Shown here in pieces: positions 23,606 to 34,275 of a stretch of DNA of 64,000 bases; the first letter of the stretch is position 1; every line of letters begins with the position of its first letter. Source of the stretch: Elgaria multicarinata webbii (Eukaryota > Chordata > Lepidosauria > Squamata > Anguidae); contig NC_086173.1 in NCBI RefSeq assembly GCF_023053635.1, positions 144,493,197-144,557,196 on the forward strand. The letters are read 5' to 3'. The translations under genes were made by a program, and so were the position numbers. Under the pieces are notes generated by a model, which was given only the letters and a program-made list of their open reading frames with translations, did not search any database and was not told the DNA's origin.

Positions 23606-23755
23606 AGTACAAGGGTGGGCAGCTTGTAGGCCAAAACATCTAGAGGGTCACAACTGCCATCAGCCCTCACTATTGGCTATGCTGGCTAAGGCTGATAGGA
23701 GTTGTTGGCTAAAACATCTGAAAGGTCACAAGTTTCCCACTCTTGCTTTACTAGA
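23606..23755. mobile_element. hAT-like palindromic MITE
   Basis: Starts 'acaagggtgggcagcttgta' and ends 'cacaagtttcccactcttgc', with 'ccatcagccctcac' and 'ggctgataggagttgt' in the middle. Same family as 54091-54236. Confidence 0.75.
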
Positions 23756-24825
23756 GGGACAGTTAGCAAAAGGACCTAGCAAGAAATCACACAAGGTGTG
23801 TTTTGGTATTACCAGTGCTTGCTGCAGCAGGACAAAGGTTAAAAGCAGAAGTGTTTTTAGGTCTGGAGTCATGGGGGGCCTAGTCCCCAATTTATTTCTC
23901 AGGGCCCTGGATCTATTTCCTGGAGCCCTGAGTATCCATTGGTGCCAATGGAAGTTTTCCCCCTCATCTTAAAAATGTCTGTGTTCGCCTATCACTTTAA
24001 GCCAGGAATCTTGGCTTATTGCACTAGGTTGGAAAAGTCTAGTTTAGTATGGTACCTAAACCTGGAATTATGGCTTACCGTGCCCAAACCATGGTTTAAA
24101 ACTCCGGTTTAAAGTTTGCCTACAATCTTGGCTTATTTGGGACAATAAACCATAATGCCAGGTTTGAAAATTGTGCCAAGCTATCTGTGCTTGTTTTGGT
24201 AACTCAGTCATGTGAGTGAGAAGAGCAAAGCAGGAGAAATGGGCTGCAGGCACTAGCATCCGTCTCATTCACATTGTGGTGCAAAGCCAATGTCTGTATT
24301 GCCAGAAGGACCAAAATCACGAGGAAATATTGTTCTGTACATATGTTCCTATGTATGTGCAGTTCATATACAGTCAAAATTAATCCTAACTTCCTTCCAT
24401 GCAACGCTTGGAAGTAACAGCTGACTTGGCATTTTGCAAACAAAATCTCACAAGGGGAGGGACAAAAAATACTGACAGGTACTGTTGGAACCAGCTCATA
24501 TTTCTCCAAAGCAAATATAAGTGATTTGTGATCTACCAAACAGCCACCAGCTATGTGTTCCAGCCTGCCGGGAGCTTAATAATGCTCCTCTTTTTGCCTT
24601 TCCAAGCAAACGGCAAGAACAGATTTATTTGAGTCCCTGGTGGGCCTCATATGTGGCTGCTAGACTGTGTGGGCCCCAAGTTTGGCCGGTCTCTTGTGCC
24701 TCCATCTGAGCAAGAAGTTGTCAGGAAGATTGGCTTTAGGATGCCAGGCCTTGTCAGTCTGAAAATTTGGATTAGGTGAGCCAAAACCTTTCTGGTTTTG
24801 GTCACATACAGTAGAGCTTAAGGAT

Positions 24826-24930
24826 GCAATTCTATGCATGTTTAGACAGTCCAAATTTCTACAACAACCAGCATACTCCAGCTATACTGGGGGTAGGACT
24901 TTTTGCTGTCTAAACATGCATAGGATTGCT
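24826..24930. mobile_element. Palindromic MITE with GCAATTCTATGCATG ends
   Basis: The left arm 'ctatgcatgtttagacag' pairs with the right arm 'ctgtctaaacatgcatag'. Relatives lie at about 6960-7020, 40976-41115 and 49810-49900. Confidence 0.75.
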
Positions 24931-25888
24931 CCCTAAAATATATTTATTTATTAAATTTATATACCGCCCCTCTCTGGGTGGTTTACAAAGTGTTGACGGA
25001 ACTATCATCTGGCTTTCCAAAGATCTGTTGGAGGTCAATTCGGCAGAAACTTTGCTTTGTTTTGAGTTGACTTTCAAATAAAAGATCATTTCCATTGAAG
25101 AGACACGACGGCTGCGGTTACGTCCAAAGTATGTTGGATGATCAGAAGAGGTCATGAGCCAAAGTAGCTCTCGTGAGGTGAGGGCATGGTGAAATTCTTT
25201 TGATTTCCTTGGGTATATATACAAAGCCACCCATTTTTATGTGGGATCAATGCAGAATAGTCATTGTCAGCCACTTCCATACTCAAAATCCATTGTGTGG
25301 ATTAAAATGATCTCGGAAGGTGCAGATGTGTGTGTGCTGTACTTTAACCAGCTTGATAACCTCCTCCAATCCCTTCCACACAGGGGTCTTGCTGCCACTG
25401 CTGTCTCCTACACCTGCAATTGCTTGGAAATAAAGCACCCCACAGATGGAACTAGCTATGAGGTGCTTCATTCCCCAAAAGGAAGAAAGCGTTTCTGCCC
25501 AAGGGGCACTAGCATAGCAGCTTTAGATCCGCTGCTGCAGTGCTACCTTGAAGAAGTGATCTCAGTGTGAATTAATTCACAGCTTTGAGCCTCTTTGCTA
25601 TATGTCTGGTCTTGGCCCTGGGTTGCCTTGGGCAGCCCCACTTCCTCAGTGTAAAGGCTGTGTTGAGCTTTGAACTTTAGAAGGGCAAACAGGTGATTTA
25701 CAAGAGCACCTGAAAACTTACGGCCAAAAAAACTAGTTGTGACAATGGGCAGCTGCATTGGTTGTTCACGTATAACGTAAGGATGGGTCTTGATTTTTAC
25801 AACAAGGCCCTATTTAATTTTTATCCCGCCTTTCCACTAAAATAGTGCTAACAATAATAAGATACAAATATAATACAAAATTACAAGC

Positions 25889-26074
25889 TACCGTATTTCT
25901 TCGATTCTAAGACGCCATCGATTGTAAGGCTCACACTAATTTCAGTACCATCAACAGAAAAAAAGCTTTGATTCTAAGAAATAATAAACGCACCCGCGAT
26001 TCTAAGACGCACCCCATTTTTAGAGATGTTTATATGGGGAAAAAAGTGCGTCTTAGAATCGAAGAAATACAGTA
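25889..26074. mobile_element. MITE copy 1, 186 bp, TACCGTATTTC ends
   Basis: Terminal inverted repeats TACCGTATTTCTTCGATTC and its complement ending ATACAGTA. Almost identical in sequence and identical in length to the copy at 36459-36644. The ends fit a TA target duplication. No transposase. Confidence 0.85.
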
Positions 26075-26439
26075 GTAATGAATGAGACAAGGTTGTAATG
26101 TCCAGTGTGGTAATAAAAGGTTTTTCAGTTAGCATATCAGTATTAGCTTTCTACAAGCATCTTGAGTACCTCCAAGGAGGTATTCAGCTCCCTCCCACCA
26201 AATAAAGTTGTCTGTGTAGTCTTAGATGATATGTACATGGGTGAAGGGGAATGAGCCATCACACCACCTTTCTTTTCCACACTCCATGATGCCAAGTACT
26301 TGTATTCTAGTCTAGTCTACCTCTAATATCCATGTGATGTAGAGATTAGAAAGACCTGTTTCACACCCAACAACAACCCATGGGTTGCTGGGGCCGTGTG
26401 AGAATGAGCGCACTGCATCCCACCCACTTGTGGCTTCCA

Positions 26440-26630
26440 CCTTTCTGGCTTACAAAACAGAGTGAAAAACAGGTTTTTCAGAGTGATGTGCGAATCCAGC
26501 ACTCTCGGTTGTTGAGGGAGAAACAACACCGTTTTAACCCAGCAACAAACTCTGGCTTCAAACTCTGGGTTGTTTCTCCTTCAATAACCCAGAGTGTCAT
26601 GTTCACATGTTATTTTGTAAGCCAGAAAGA
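26440..26630. mobile_element. Palindromic MITE with CTTTCTGGCTTAC ends
   Basis: 'ctttctggcttacaaaac' on the left and 'ttttgtaagccagaaag' on the right form inverted ends about 190 bp apart. The interior has partly matching 'aacaacccatgggttg'-type sequence nearby. Confidence 0.65.
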
Positions 26631-26967
26631 AAGAGGCAGCATACTCTTTGGACTGGTTCAATATCTGACTGGGATAGGGGAAGACCTGTTTGTGAGGATA
26701 AAATGAGGGGAGGGCGGCAGAAAACCATGTCTAAATTTGGAGGGGAAGGCATGGTATAAATGTAAGAAACTAAAGAATAATCTTCCATCTTAAAATAAGA
26801 TCCCACTCACTTTATATTCAAACACGGCAGGCATGTGAATAAGCCAACATGACTACCCCTCTCTGATCTAATCTGACAATGAAGCATGCATGTTTATTTC
26901 TAATATGTATACCCCACTTGTTTACTATTATAAATCAAGGCAATTAAACAATAGCATTAGAATACAG

Positions 26968-27190
26968 TGGCCCCATTCAGAAGACACCCTAAACCATGGT
27001 GGTTAAGCCAGAAAGCTGGGCTGTGTTCAGAAGACACCTTAAACCATGACTTAACCATGGTGAATAAAGCAAAAAGCCTTATTCACCATGGTTAAAGCCA
27101 TGGTTTAAGGTGCCTTCTGAACACGGCCTGGCTTCTGGCTTAACCAGTATGGTTAAAGCCATGGTTTAAGGTGTTTTCTGAATGGGCCCA
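26968..27190. mobile_element. MITE nested inside a MITE of the same family
   Basis: Outer ends 'tggccccattcagaagacac' and 'gttttctgaatgggccca' enclose an inner pair, 'gggctgtgttcagaagacac' and 'gccttctgaacacggcc'. Both palindromes carry 'taaaccatg' and 'ccatggtttaagg' arms. Confidence 0.75.
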
Positions 27191-27914
27191 ATCAGTCATT
27201 GGCTTTCTTTAGGAAGTAGCAAGTAGGGGTGACCCTCTTTTTTCTTTGCAGGCAACGCTCTTGCTCTATAACTGCTGAATGACAGGCAGAAATTCAGTAG
27301 TTAATGCTACTCCCATCCACCACCATTGCTTCTCTCTGCTGGTTGGGGAGATATGCTGATTTTCTGTCCGCAGCTATTAAAGCAAAGCCACTAAGCCAAA
27401 CAGAGTGCAGTAGCTGTGTATTGTGCCCTCCTAGGGGTTCACACTCCTCACTTTTGTGGTCTTGAGCAAGCCGGAAAAGCAGGAATTTTATATCAGACTT
27501 CTGGCTAACCAGCATATATGGCTGGTGGGGTTGTATTTGGCTTAGTGGGTTACCAGTTGTGTGAGCGTGTATTAAAAACATCAGCACACATGAAAAAAAA
27601 TCCTCTTGGGGAATATTTGCACAGAGTAAAAATGACTGAAGTGTATCATCTATGCCAAATTTTTAGATTAGCCCCAGCAACAAGGAAGCATCAGGGACAT
27701 AAACTGAAATTAGCTTGGCTGGTGGGATATAAGTGGAACAGGCCATTTTGGAGATTGAGTTCATCACTCAGCTCCTTTAGAGTTCTGGCTGGTTCTGACT
27801 AAAACCCAGAATGGATCCACAGCTCCACCAAAATTTGAGCCACCAGCCTCCCCTGGGCCACATGCTTTGCATTCGTAAAATCCTTGGATCAGTCGTCTCC
27901 CACACTATCGGCAT

Positions 27915-28016
27915 TCAAGGGTATGCTGTAGGGTGGATTCCTGCATTGAGCAGGGGGTTGGACTCGATGGCCTTTAGGCCCCCTTCCAACTCTACTGTTC
28001 TATGATTCTATGACTT
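27915..28016 (+). repeat. CR1 LINE 3' end
   Basis: Reads 'gcagggggttggactcgatg', then 'ccttccaactctactgttct' and 'atgattctatgac', the standard CR1 terminus on the + strand. Confidence 0.9.
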
Positions 28017-28313
28017 GAAAGATCTTGGGCTGCAAACACGAATGACTTGAGGCGTAGGATTGTTGCCCTGTAAACATGATTGGACTAGATGAAGCAATCC
28101 TCTGATTCGGCATAAGACAGGACTTTGAACAAGGACTGGTTGGTTTCTTGGCTAGCAGTGCTGCTTGCAATTCAGTAGATTGCCTGTTCTTGTCTACTTG
28201 TGGGTAGGAGTCAGAGAGGGCTGTTGCCTTGTGAGAGGGGACACAAGTGAGCAGCAGAGAGCGTGCCAGTTGAGGAAGGTTCATGGAGCATAGACCTCCC
28301 GGTCTGGCCGGCA

Positions 28314-28600
28314 GTGACAACTCAGGAGATCAGCTGTTTATTAAAGAACCTATTAACAGGTAAAGCCCCAGAGGAAGATATGTTCCTTCCTGAACTATTC
28401 AAATTCAACTCTGCTTGGTGGGCCCCAATTTTGGCTAAATTGTTTTTGCACATTAATTGGACAGGCATGATCCCTGCTGGGTGGCAGGCTAGTAGTATTG
28501 TTCCCCTGTCCAAAAAAGGTGAGAGAACTGACCCTAAAAATTATAGGCCAATAAGCGTTTTGGCCATGACGTCAAAAAGTATGTCAAAGGTTCCAAATCC
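28314..28600 (+). repeat. Non-LTR LINE reverse transcriptase fragment
   Basis: The + frame contains 'LLTGKAPEEDMFLPELFKF', then 'TGMIPAGWQASSIVPLSKKG' and 'DPKNYRPISVL'. This is the fingers region of a non-LTR reverse transcriptase (GKAPG-like, IVPLxKKG, NYRPIS). It is a short remnant. The LINE clade is not settled. Confidence 0.8.
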
Positions 28601-28604
28601 AGTC

Positions 28605-28800
28605 TTCAGCATCTCTGGAGAAGATGCTGAAGAAAAGGCTCTCCTTTTCTCCAAGAAAAGGAGAGCCCAGCAAGATCAGACCAAAGGTCCATCTATAGTC
28701 CAGCATCCTGTTTCACAGATGGCTCAGGGAATCTTAAAAACATCTGGTTAATCTTCTAAGATTATCATCTGTTAATCTTATGTTAAATAGGGATGGGAAA
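28605..28800 (-). repeat. CR1-like 3' fragment
   Basis: Contains 'gatcagaccaaaggtccatc' and 'gtccagcatcctgttt', the reverse of a CR1 tail. A short perfect inverted repeat ('ctccttttctccaagaaaaggag') lies at its left side. Confidence 0.6.
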
Positions 28801-28819
28801 CACACCTTCTCTGAGACAT

Positions 28820-29045
28820 AGGGTACTTTCAGACAGAGGATTCCTAGTGTTACCAATCCAGAGGCAATGTGAGCTACCAATTCTGTCTTTTCCTCAATGG
28901 ATTTTTTTCTGGTGGGGGGGGGGGAGATGGAAGAAGTGATGGGAAAGCACAGGGTGGTGATCAATTGAAATAACCCAGCCACCCAATACAATTCTGTGAA
29001 TGAGGGTGGGCAGTTGCACAATAAAAACCTTATCCAGAAACATCT
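28820..29045. repeat. Dispersed repeat, pair with 35790-36005
   Basis: Both segments share 'gtcttttc', 'tggatttt', 'agatggaagaagtg' and 'gacaattgcac'-like blocks in one order. Family not recognised. Confidence 0.45.
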
Positions 29046-29879
29046 ATTGAAAATCTGGGTTAGAGCAGCAGTGGGCAGAAGGTAGATCAAGATCTGATAG
29101 TAGATTTTTTGATTTGTAGAAAACCAACAAAGATTTCTGATTTCCAATAAGCGACAACAAAAAGTTTCCCCACTCCCAAAGTAGGCTGCTAAAATCAAGA
29201 AAGCTGATGGGGGAAAGGGAAGGATAGCAGTAGATTTGTGGGGGTGGATTTATGTGCAAGCTCTAGTTCTGGTACTGAAAACAAATTCCTGGGCTGAGCT
29301 TGTGCTCAGAAGCACCTTGTCCTGCAATTCTATGTCCAGCTTCCTGAGCCACTCCTTTGCACCTGGTCTAATGAAAAACGAAATAGATCCCATCAATCTA
29401 AACCCTCCCCACCCCTGAACTAGAAGGATAAATGGTCTGAGTCAGGTTGAAGTGGCTCCTTAGAGCGAAGGCCTGCTGTGTGACCCCAGGCATGTTTAAA
29501 AACAACCGTTACCTTCCATAAATTTGAGCTTCAACCAAGTCACTATGGCTGCCGTGCAAGGGCAGCACACTTCTAGCCTTTTAGATTTATTGTGGTATTT
29601 TTTCAGTAGACTCATATCCAACTTTTTGACTAGAGTCCTCAAAGTGGCATACGATATTTCTAAATTTGAACAGATACAGTGAGCATCACGTGCACAAAAG
29701 ACAATGCAAAAAGTTCCTTTTGAGCAATAGCAAGCATCTGATATTTCTTCCCATGGGGCAGTTGATGTCAGATAGTGGGGACAGTCAAATCGGAGCAGGC
29801 CCTGATATTCCCTTTGCCTGCTCCTATCTCCCTTGCTTGTTCTTCCTTCTCACAAGACTAATATTCTCACAGAACTGAG

Positions 29880-30195
29880 AACCAGTGTAGTGTAGAATAG
29901 TGGTTAGAGTGTTAGACTAGGACTGGGGAGACCCAGATTTTAGTCTCAACTCCGCCACGAAGCTCACTGGGTGACTTTGGGCCAGTCACTGGCTGAGTTC
30001 GGACAACATGCTAATCAAGTGTGTGTGTGGGTTATAGGAACAAAATGGGAAACAACTGTTGATTAGCGTGTCATCTGAAGTCAGCCACAGACTCTCAGCC
30101 TGCTCTACCTGACAGGGTTGTTGTGAGGAGAAAATGGAGAGGAGAACCGTGTAAGCTACCCTGAGTTCTTTGCAAGAGGGAAAAATGCGGGATAT
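29880..30195 (+). repeat. tRNA-derived SINE interrupted by a MITE
   Basis: Left part 'gaatagtggttagagtgtta' and 'ccacgaagctcactgggtga'. Right part 'gacagggttgttgtgaggag' and 'aagctaccctgagttctttg'. It is followed by a (TCA)n tract. The interruption is at about 29990-30087. Confidence 0.75.
29990..30087. mobile_element. Short MITE inside a SINE
   Basis: 'tggctgagttcggacaacat' pairs with the right end 'cgtgtcatctgaagtcagcc'. About 98 bp. A clear target duplication was not seen. Confidence 0.65.
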
Positions 30196-30544
30196 GAATG
30201 TCATCATCATCACCATCATCATCACACAAGCAGCAGTGACCCAGTTTGAATGTGATGCTAGGCACATGGAACCCTGCATAGCGACCTTTAAAAACCACCA
30301 GACACCTCACACACGAAGCATGCCCGGATGCCATGCTTAAACCAGGCCTGTCTCTTGTTTTCGGTCTGTTAAGCAGTCCAGCCTCCATTCCATAACCTCC
30401 AGCGGCTCTCGCCACATCGGTTCCTATGATAGCGCACAGTTCTAAGTGATTCCGCCACGGCTGCTCTCGCCTCACCCCCGGGCTGAATCTGCTTTGGGGA
30501 GAGGCGCTTGCGAAGAAGGGGGGAGGAAGGGACCGCGTCTTGTT

Positions 30545-30675
30545 GCCGCCAGAGGGCCCTGGCTCTTGCTGAGGGAGGGCTTTCTCCCTCTCTTTCCTTC
30601 ACCTTCTCGGCTCAGCCGGTTCCCAAGATTGAGCTTCCTGGGTCAGGAGCTGCTGTGGATACTGCCTCCATTGTG
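30545..30675 (+). promoter_or_regulatory. ZNF-3 promoter signature
   Basis: CTCF-like core CCGCCAGAGGGC at 30546-30557 (11 of 12), AGATTGAGCTTCCTGGGTCA with G (30626-30646), and CCTCCATTGTG at 30665-30675. CpG-rich surroundings (about 30.40-30.75 kb). Confidence 0.75.
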
Positions 30676-30914
30676 AGCAGCCCCGGTGCCTTCCCTTATG
30701 TAGTTGCGTCCCTCAGCCTGTGGGGCCAGGGTTGTCTGCGAGGGAGCACGGGGGGGTGGGGGGTGCGGGGAGGCCTTGATCCAAGCAACACTGCTTGTGT
30801 CCCTCGGGGTGCCCTCAGCTGGAACAACCAGCCTGTCTCCAGGCAGCCAGTAATTCCTGAGCAGGAGAATCCAGGTAATCCACAAGCAAAGGATACGGAA
30901 TGGCTGGGGGTTAG
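30676..30914 (+). other. Probable ZNF-3 first exon, 3' part
   Basis: Two candidate donors: CCAG|GTAATC (GT at 30875-30876) and TTAG|GTGAGG (GT at 30915-30916). The second fits the consensus better. Presumed 5' UTR. Confidence 0.45.
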
Positions 30915-30942
30915 GTGAGGATGGAAGAAGCTGCCTGCTCTG

Positions 30943-31072
30943 AGGGGAGGGGCCGTGGCTCAGTGGTACAGCCCCTGCTTAGGCTCCATCCCCAACAAAG
31001 GGCTGGGAAGGTTCCTGGAGAGGCTGTTGCCAGTTGGAGCCCTGGTCTCGTTCATCTAAAGCAGCTTCATAT
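30943..31072 (+). repeat. tRNA-derived SINE
   Basis: 'ccgtggctcagtggtacagc' resembles a tRNA A-box region, followed by 'gttgccagttggagccctgg'. It lies just inside the intron. Confidence 0.65.
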
Positions 31073-32328
31073 GGCTAAGTGGTGACGGGGAGGCTTTTCC
31101 CCTGCCTCTCAGTGCCAGCGTTTTGCCTCTCCCTCCTGCCGCCACAGAAGGAATCAACACAGGACAACCAGCAACGCAGGAGATGAGAAAAGTGGGATAA
31201 GCCAGGGATAAAAGGGAATATTGTGATTAGCTTTGCCTTAGCTTGTGTAGAATGCTTGCCATAGGACGGTGGGCCACGGCTGCTTGGCATGCGTGCTTGT
31301 CCTGGGAGTGCGGGTCCGTCCCTTTCAATTAGAGCAGGCTTGAGAAAGGCCTCTCTCTCTCCCTACGAACCTGGACAACCGCTGGTAGCAATGGGTGTCT
31401 TTAGGATGCACTTGTAAGGTCAGCTCCTTCCTTTTTGTATATAGCAGGGGGTCCTTCCAATGGCACCCAGGTAGCTCTCCCCTCTGTGCCCTTTAAAAAA
31501 AAGTTGTTTTAAGAAAAACTTGGGAAGGGTAGTCTTCTTTCTCTCCCTTTCTAGCCTTGCTCTTTCTCTCCCTTCTACCCCTTTTACCTTGCTATCTCCC
31601 CCTCCCTCCCAGCCTCTAGCCTCACTAATTCTCTCCCCCACTCCCGGCAAACCTTTGGCTTACTTTTGACTAGCTACCACCCCCCAATGCCCACAGCAGC
31701 TGTGATGTGAAGTCTATTTTGTGCTGATGCCCACATCAGTTTCTCAAATGTGCCCTCAAGTCTGAAAATGTTGGGGAGCCCTGGTATATAGCTGAAAAGC
31801 CTCTTCAATTACCTTTTCTTAACCAACCCATTGAATTACCTCATGTATGACCTTTTGCACATGACAGAGTTGTATGCCTGCCCTGCTAACAATTCATGGC
31901 TATTCTCTTCATCAACAGTAGTCATGGTTGGGTCTCTGCTGAGGGCCCACACCCCGGTATGGACCACCGACAATACCCCCTGCCCCAGGAGTTGCTCCTC
32001 TTCTTCACCATGTCAAGCTCCTTGTTCACCTGCCTCCCGCTCTGGCCCATACAACGGGTGTGGTGAGGAGCAGTGGATTCCATGGCCTACTTCCTCACTG
32101 CTTCTCTTGTCTGTCAAGCAAGCAAGCAACTGGAAGCAGTGGGGAGAAAGAAGGAGCAGCAAGAGCAGCTGGTGACCATGGCGGTGAGAAGGCAGACTTA
32201 CTGAGGGCCCATTGAGGAAATTTTGTCCCAGGGCAATCAGAAGCCTGAAGCCGGCACTGAAGCCTACACACATTTTGGAAGAATAGGAAAAACAAAGTGG
32301 GGAAGTTGAGATTAATCTAGATTTTCTT

Positions 32329-32725
32329 CATAGAATTGTAGAGTTGGAAGGGGCCTATAAGGCCATTGAGTCCAACCCCCTGCTCAATTCAGGATCCATT
32401 TCAAAGCATACCCGACAGATGGTTGTCCATCTGCCTCTTGAAGGCCTCTAGTGTGGGAGAACCCACAACCTCCCTAGGTAACTGGTTCCATTGTCATACT
32501 GCTTTAACAGTTAGGAAGTTTTTCCTGATGTCCAGCCGGAATCTGGCTTCCTGTAACCTCAGCCCGTTATTCCATGTCCTGCACTCTGGGAGGATCGGGA
32601 AGAGATCCTGGCCCTCCTCTTTGTGACAACCTTTTAGGTATTCGAAGAGTGTTATCATGTCTCCCCTCAATTTTCTCTTCTCCAGGTTAAACATGCCCAA
32701 TTCTTTCAGTCTCTTCTTTTCACAG
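32329..32725 (-). repeat. CR1 LINE 3' fragment
   Basis: 'catagaattgtagagttgga' begins it, and the minus strand reads CR1 ORF2 residues such as '[15 protein letters not shown]'. 5'-truncated. Confidence 0.9.
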
Positions 32726-33063
32726 ACTGTAGGCTGCTTCCAAGGTTAAATTGTTCATAAATGCATCTTAAGATCCTTGTGTTTAAATGCATGCAGATGT
32801 CACTTAAGGAGGGTTACCTACAATCACCCAACCAGCACCAGGAGTTTTCACAAACACACATCATTCCCATAAAATAGACATAAAGTGTAACTACGTGTAT
32901 GTGTAATTCTGAAGCAACGTTAGGTATTTGGTTTTCGGATAATGTGTTAGAGATGTCTTTCTCAAACTGGACAACGGTTCCTGGGTTAGGGTATGCCAGT
33001 GTGCAGGGAGCACAAAAATGTTGCATGCCAAATGTGGGTTAAATAGGCCTCTATTCTTACTAT

Positions 33064-33240
33064 TGTTGATGCATTTGTTTGTTTATTTATAGAATTTATA
33101 GTGTGCCATCAATGTGCATGGTAGACACTTATATATCACTTCAAGATGTTTTTAAATATGCTCAGCACTATATAAATCTATAAATAAATAGGAAAGATAA
33201 ACAAAAAGATGCCACTCTCCCAAGGAGCTTCCATTCTAAA
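33064..33240 (-). repeat. LINE tail
   Basis: 'gtgccatcaatgtgcatggt' and 'ctcccaaggagcttccattc' match the family of 59553-59840 ('caccatcaatgtacatggtg'). Confidence 0.6.
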
Positions 33241-33427
33241 TATTGCTGAGTTGGAGGCAATAGAGTTAGTAAAGCCAAGGGCTTCTATTCAGTCAGTTGG
33301 TTTGAGCAGGGAGGTGTATGGAAGAGGGGAATGGTGGGGAGAGGTGGCACCATGGAGAGAGCATTGAGAGTTGGGCAGGGGGTGAAGGGATGGATGGGGG
33401 TGGAGCTAGGAGCCAAGAGGGTATAGC

Positions 33428-33739
33428 TAGGGTGACCATATGAAAAGGAGGACTGGGCTCCTGTATCTTTAACAGTTGCATAGAAAAGGGAATTTCAGCA
33501 GATGTGATTTGTATATATGGAGAACCTGTTGAAATTCTGTCTTCATCACAACAGTAAAAGGTGCAGGAGCTATACTAGAGTGACCAGATTTAAAAGAGGT
33601 CAGGGCACCTGCAGCTTTAACTGGTATGATGAAGAGGAAATTTCACCAGTTTCCCCATATATACATATGACACCTGCTGAAATTGCCTTTTCAATACAAC
33701 TGTTAAAGATACAGGAGCCCTTTTCGTATGGTCACCCTA
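33428..33739. mobile_element. Palindromic MITE, 312 bp, exact 7-bp target duplication
   Basis: Starts TAGGGTGACCATATGAAAAG and ends GGTCACCCTA. Flanked by GTATAGC on both sides (33421-33427 and 33740-33746). Same family as 6395-6714. Confidence 0.9.
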
Positions 33740-34275
33740 GTATAGCCAATTAGCTTCCAAGGGGAAAGGGGAAATAAAGATCTAGCAACATTTTAAACGA
33801 GACTTGGATGAAAAGTGTAACCATGTACAGGTGCCCTCAGAGTGGAAAATGGAATCTAGGGCAGGATCTACACTACTGCTTTAAAATGGTTTATAACAGT
33901 AGTGACAGAGGCCCAGGACACACTGCCTATACAGTTTTCAAACTATTTTCAAAGTGTTCTATCTTGCTTGGTGTAGATCGAGCCCCTATCTTCCTCTAAC
34001 TTTCTAGTTCCAAATCCCCTCACAAATCTTTATTACCTGCTAATTTAACCAGTCAACTGACCCATCCTCCCCAGATTTCCCTTTGACTCTCCTTATGGGC
34101 ATGTAACTGTCCGTCTGTCCACCACCAGATCTCTCTGTGGGAGTGTGGAATCTCTCTGTCTGTCTGGCTCTCTGGGTGAGCGTTTCCCATCTGGATTCTC
34201 TCTGTCTTCCTCCCCCCTTTGTGGCAGGCACAGTGTTGGTAAGGGGGAGGTGAGTCTTTGGTGGCGACTGCTGGG

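Larger units (their letters stand above)
20196..30540. other. ZNF-2 to ZNF-3 intergenic region: what it holds
   Basis: No host gene supported. Contents: a dispersed repeat piece (about 20751-20835), an alternating purine-pyrimidine palindrome (20866-20913), (GAAA)n near 21378, the segment shared with ZNF-1 (21674-21761), a CR1 tail (22625-22710), hAT-like MITE (23606-23755), an AACCATGGTTTA palindrome region (23996-24180), MITE (24826-24930), L2 tails (24940-25000, 25808-25870), MITEs (25889-26074, 26440-26630, 26968-27190), CR1 (27915-28016), a LINE reverse transcriptase piece (28314-28600), CR1 (28605-28800), a dispersed repeat (28820-29045) and a SINE (29880-30195). Elsewhere nothing is seen. 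Confidence 0.5.
30915..34227 (+). other. Probable ZNF-3 intron 1: what it holds
   Basis: Holds a SINE (30943-31072), a dispersed repeat also seen near 47.75 kb (about 31920-32060), CR1 (32329-32725), a LINE tail (33064-33240), a palindromic MITE (33428-33739) and part of another MITE (about 33860-33960). The rest is not recognised. It ends with a strong polypyrimidine tract and AG at 34226-34227. Confidence 0.5.

Noticed and set aside
34258-34275. Start of ZNF-3 at 34258
   Set aside because: That codon is TTG. The first ATG in frame is 34276, after an in-frame TAA in the same exon.
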